Shown in pieces: positions 7,730 to 9,663 of a stretch of 9,663 nucleotides of DNA. This DNA comes from WHUA01 sp964585785 (GTDB taxonomy: Bacteria > Pseudomonadota > Alphaproteobacteria > UBA8366). The stretch spans positions 1-9,663 of the forward strand of contig CAZPFL010000189.1 of NCBI GenBank assembly GCA_964585785.1, in the 5' to 3' direction. Under the pieces are notes generated by a model. It did not search any database. It was given only the letters and a program-made list of their open reading frames with translations, and had not been told where the DNA came from. The position numbers and the translations under genes are program-made. The number at the start of each line of letters is the position of its first letter. Position 1 is the first letter of the stretch.

Positions 7730-8416
7730 TCAGGTCCCCGCTTCGGCGGGGCTGTCCTGCGTCATTTCCGGCGGCGTGATGTCGCTCATCAGCCGCCGCG
7801 CCGCGATCACCGCCTGGGTGCGGTTGTCGACGCCCAGCTTCTCCAGGATGGCGGAGACATGCGCCTTGATCGTCGCTTCGGAGACGCCGAGGGCATGCGC
7901 GATTTGCTTGTTGAGCAGGCCGTCGCTGAGCATCATCAGGACGCGCACCTGCTGCGGGGTGAGGCGGGCGAGCCGCGCCGCCAGCGCGACGTCGTCGTCC
8001 GAGCTGCTCGGGTTCAGCTCGATGCCCTCGGGCAGCCACATCTCGCCCGCCAGGAAGGCGGCGAGGGCGGCGCGGATCTCGGCCCGCGCGGTGGATTTCG
8101 GGATATAGCCGACCGCGCCCAGCTCGAGCGCCTGACGGATGATGCGCGGCTCCTCGTTGCCCGAGATGATCGCGATCGGCACCGCGGCGAAGGTGGCGCG
8201 GAGGAAGAGCAGGCCCGAAAGCCCTTGCATGCCCGGCATGTTGAGGTCGAGCAGCACGAGGTCGGCGTCGGGATTGCTCTCGAGCGCGTCCTTCAGGCCC
8301 TGGAAGGAGCCCGCCTCGACGATCTCCGCGTCCGGCAGCGTCAGCGCCACGGTCAGGCGCAGCGCGTCGCGAAACAGCGGATGGTCGTCGGCGATAATGA
8401 GGCGGCATGCCGTCAT
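7730..8416 (-). CDS. NarL/LuxR-type DNA-binding response regulator
   Basis: This is a 228-residue two-component response regulator. The receiver domain (about 5-120) has acidic residues Asp10/Asp11, phospho-acceptor Asp57 in LVLLDLNMPG, Ser85 and Lys107 in GYIPKS. A Ser/Asp-rich linker (136-142) leads to a LuxR-type helix-turn-helix (about 150-210) with the LTPQQVRVL start and the recognition part NKQIAHALGVSEATIKAHVSAI. It resembles the AgmR/ErdR group of regulators that work with orphan hybrid kinases, but this assignment is by overall pattern only. The ATG at 8416-8414 has GAGGA at 8422-8426. Its 3' end faces the kinase gene end to end with a 10-bp gap, so the two are probably a signalling pair although separately transcribed. 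If the kinase signals through its own receiver, an Hpt protein would be needed and none is here. Direct transfer from His821 is the simpler route. Confidence 0.95.
   Translation of the reverse strand: MTACRLIIADDHPLFRDALRLTVALTLPDAEIVEAGSFQGLKDALESNPDADLVLLDLNMPGMQGLSGLLFLRATFAAVPIAIISGNEEPRIIRQALELGAVGYIPKSTARAEIRAALAAFLAGEMWLPEGIELNPSSSDDDVALAARLARLTPQQVRVLMMLSDGLLNKQIAHALGVSEATIKAHVSAILEKLGVDNRTQAVIAARRLMSDITPPEMTQDSPAEAGT
7736..7751. terminator. GC-rich UUCG-loop hairpin at the convergent gene junction
   Basis: CCCCGC (7736-7741) and GCGGGG (7746-7751) form a perfect 6-bp stem around TTCG, an extra-stable tetraloop type on the plus strand. It begins 17 bases past the kinase stop codon and lies within the last codons of the response regulator gene. 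No T tract follows. It may end or protect the kinase transcript, but it could be chance in GC-rich coding DNA. Confidence 0.3.
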
Positions 8417-8819
8417 GGCGTTCCTCGCGTCGGACGGCGCCCGGCGGGGCGACCGCTCGCATTTATGATAGGCGCGTCAGGCATCAGCGCCCAGCCCGCC
8501 GGCTTCAAGCGAAAGTCTAACGCCGGACCGCCGTCATTGCCGGGCCGGAAGCCGCGCTATTAGTCGAAAGTCTAATACCGACCGTGGGTATCTGTTGATA
8601 GCCTCGACGGATACCAGAAGGCGTATCTGACCAAGTTGGCACGCCGGGAGGAAAGCTTCTGGCCGCTGTGGTTGGCCAGCCATATGGGACCAGTTTGGCC
8701 GGCTCAATCAGAGTGCAGGCCGGCGGCCGTTGCAGCGCCTGAATGCGCGGTCGTCCGCGGACGGTGGTTCGATGCCCTTCGGGGCCTGCCCACAGGCAAA
8801 TCAACGGGAGGAAAACAAA
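8417..8819. other. Intergenic region between divergent regulator and binding-protein genes
   Basis: These 403 bases hold no convincing gene. They contain a pair of direct repeats (8510-8584) and an inverted GGTATC/GATACC pair around 8587-8616. There is a perfect 12-bp palindrome CGTCCGCGGACG (8752-8763). A small hairpin GCCTG-CCCA-CAGGC (8784-8797) lies just before the ribosome site of the 8820 gene. Promoters for both flanking genes must lie here, but I could not place any -35/-10 pair with confidence. The leader of the 8820 gene may be long. Confidence 0.7.
8510..8584. repeat. Direct repeat pair GAAAGTCTAA, possible regulator sites
   Basis: The sequence CGAAAGTCTAA starts at 8510 and at 8565. 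Similarity continues into CGCCGGACCG (8521-8530) and TACCGACCG (8576-8584). The two starts are 55 bp apart, close to five helical turns, so both would face the same side of DNA. The repeat is AT-rich compared with its surroundings. It lies 94 to 149 bp upstream of the response regulator start and 235 bp or more upstream of the binding-protein start. It could bind the adjacent NarL-type regulator, which is inference only. Confidence 0.45.
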
Positions 8820-9663
8820 ATGACAGATCAAAATTCAAAAGATAAGACGCGCTCCGGCGGCTTGTCGCGCCGCACCGTGCTGATCGCCGGCGCGGGCGCC
8901 GGCATGGCGGCCGGCGGCAGCTTGCTGATGCCGGACTTTTTCCGTCCGGCGCTGGCCGCTGATCACCCGCCGCTCGGCACGTGGCCGGCGGGCACGAAAG
9001 GCTCGAGCGTCACGATCGGCGCGGCCGTGCCGCGCACAGGCGCCTACGCCGTGCAAGGCGAAGACGAGCTCAAGGGCATGCAGCTTGCCGTCGAGCACAT
9101 CAACGAAGGCCATGCGCTGATCAAGAAGATCGCGCCGAAGGTCAAGAAGGGCGTGCTCGGCAAGCAGGTGAAGCTGGTGGTCGCCGATTCCGGCGCCAAG
9201 CCGAACAATGCCGTGCAGGCGCAGCAGCGCTTCATCAACGAGGACAAGATCATCGCGATGACCGGCTCGACCTCGTCGGCGGTCGCGGTGGCGCTCAACA
9301 AGTTCGCCGAGCGTGAGAAGATCCTGTATCTCGTTGCGATCTCCGGCTCCAACGACACGACGGGGAAGGACTGCGCGCGCTATTCGTTCCGCCAGTGCTT
9401 CTATGGCCAGACGGCCGCGTCGGCGATCGGTCCCGTCCTCATCAAGCATTTCGGCAAGAACCGGAAAGCGGCGTTCATGACGCCGGACTACACCTACGGC
9501 CATACGGTCACCAAGTCCGTGGACGACTATCTCAGCACCCATGCCGGCTGGAAGATGGTGACCAATCAGGTCTCGCCGCTCGGCACGCAGGACTTCAGCC
9601 AGTACCTCACCAACATCGCCAACTCCGGCGCCGAGTTCATCGTCAACGTGAACTGGGGCCGCG
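8820..9663 (+). CDS. Tat-exported ABC transporter substrate-binding protein, branched-chain amino acid type (3' end missing)
   Basis: The frame is open from ATG 8820 to the right edge (281 complete codons). GGGAGGA at 8806-8812 is a strong ribosome site 7 nt upstream. The N-terminus carries a twin-arginine signal: SRRTVLIAG with Arg17-Arg18, a hydrophobic Gly/Ala stretch and an ALA cleavage site near residue 46. The protein is therefore probably exported folded to the periplasm. The mature part looks like the periplasmic binding protein family of LivK-like and amide/urea-binding proteins: VTIGAAVPRTGAYAVQGEDELKG near residues 66-88, GSTSSAVAVA near residue 150, and FMTPDYTYGH near residue 222. 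The ligand cannot be told from sequence. Two Cys residues near 181 and 190 may pair. It is divergent from the response regulator and may be a target of it. Permease and ATPase genes could follow outside the window. Confidence 0.9.
   Translation, partial: MTDQNSKDKTRSGGLSRRTVLIAGAGAGMAAGGSLLMPDFFRPALAADHPPLGTWPAGTKGSSVTIGAAVPRTGAYAVQGEDELKGMQLAVEHINEGHALIKKIAPKVKKGVLGKQVKLVVADSGAKPNNAVQAQQRFINEDKIIAMTGSTSSAVAVALNKFAEREKILYLVAISGSNDTTGKDCARYSFRQCFYGQTAASAIGPVLIKHFGKNRKAAFMTPDYTYGHTVTKSVDDYLSTHAGWKMVTNQVSPLGTQDFSQYLTNIANSGAEFIVNVNWGR

Noticed and set aside
8636..8651. Sigma-54 promoter suggested by TTGGCACG
   Set aside because: The -24 element is good, but the GC expected ten bases after its GG is GG (8650-8651), and no TTGC-like -12 element is present.
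8636..8845. A 69-codon open frame in the intergenic region before the Tat-signal binding protein
   Set aside because: It has no ribosome site and no recognisable content, and its end overlaps the real start of the 8820 gene in another frame.

Overview
The window is a GC-rich stretch, probably from an alphaproteobacterium. That assignment is inferred from codon bias (long antisense shadow ORFs), many ABC substrate-binding proteins, a solute-symporter/PAS hybrid sensor kinase and a NarL-type regulator. No rRNA, tRNA, mobile element or CRISPR array is visible.

Left part (1-2098, minus strand): the 5' end of one periplasmic substrate-binding protein of the peptide/nickel family runs off the left edge (1-104). 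A complete paralogue (351-1970) lies upstream of it in the same direction and ends in a clear rho-independent terminator (295-327). The two genes share a nearly identical signal-peptide region, a similar leader of about 90 nt and a conserved promoter (TTGTAT, 18 bp, TAnAnT), so they look like a tandem duplication with separate transcription.

Centre (2240-3985, plus strand): the most notable gene is divergent from the transporter genes. Naive translation splits it into two ORFs at an in-frame TGA (2561-2563). Read through, it is one 581-residue protein with a Cys-Sec-Gly-Ser-Cys motif, the hallmark of the UGSC (seleno)protein family. A stem-loop with the geometry of a bacterial SECIS element follows the TGA directly. 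The selenoprotein domain is joined to a C-terminal domain of about 370 residues with no known function.

Right part (4171-9663): a large membrane hybrid histidine kinase (symporter domain, PAS, kinase, receiver) converges on a NarL/LuxR-type response regulator gene with a 10-bp gap. They are probably signalling partners. Beyond a 403-bp intergenic region with a 10-bp direct repeat spaced 55 bp apart, a Tat-exported branched-chain-amino-acid-type substrate-binding protein begins at 8820 and is cut by the right edge.

The whole looks like a nutrient sensing and uptake region, with two types of ABC binding protein and a sensor system around a selenocysteine-containing enzyme of unknown reaction. 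The Sec machinery (selA, selB, selC, selD) is not in the window and must lie elsewhere if the Sec reading is right.
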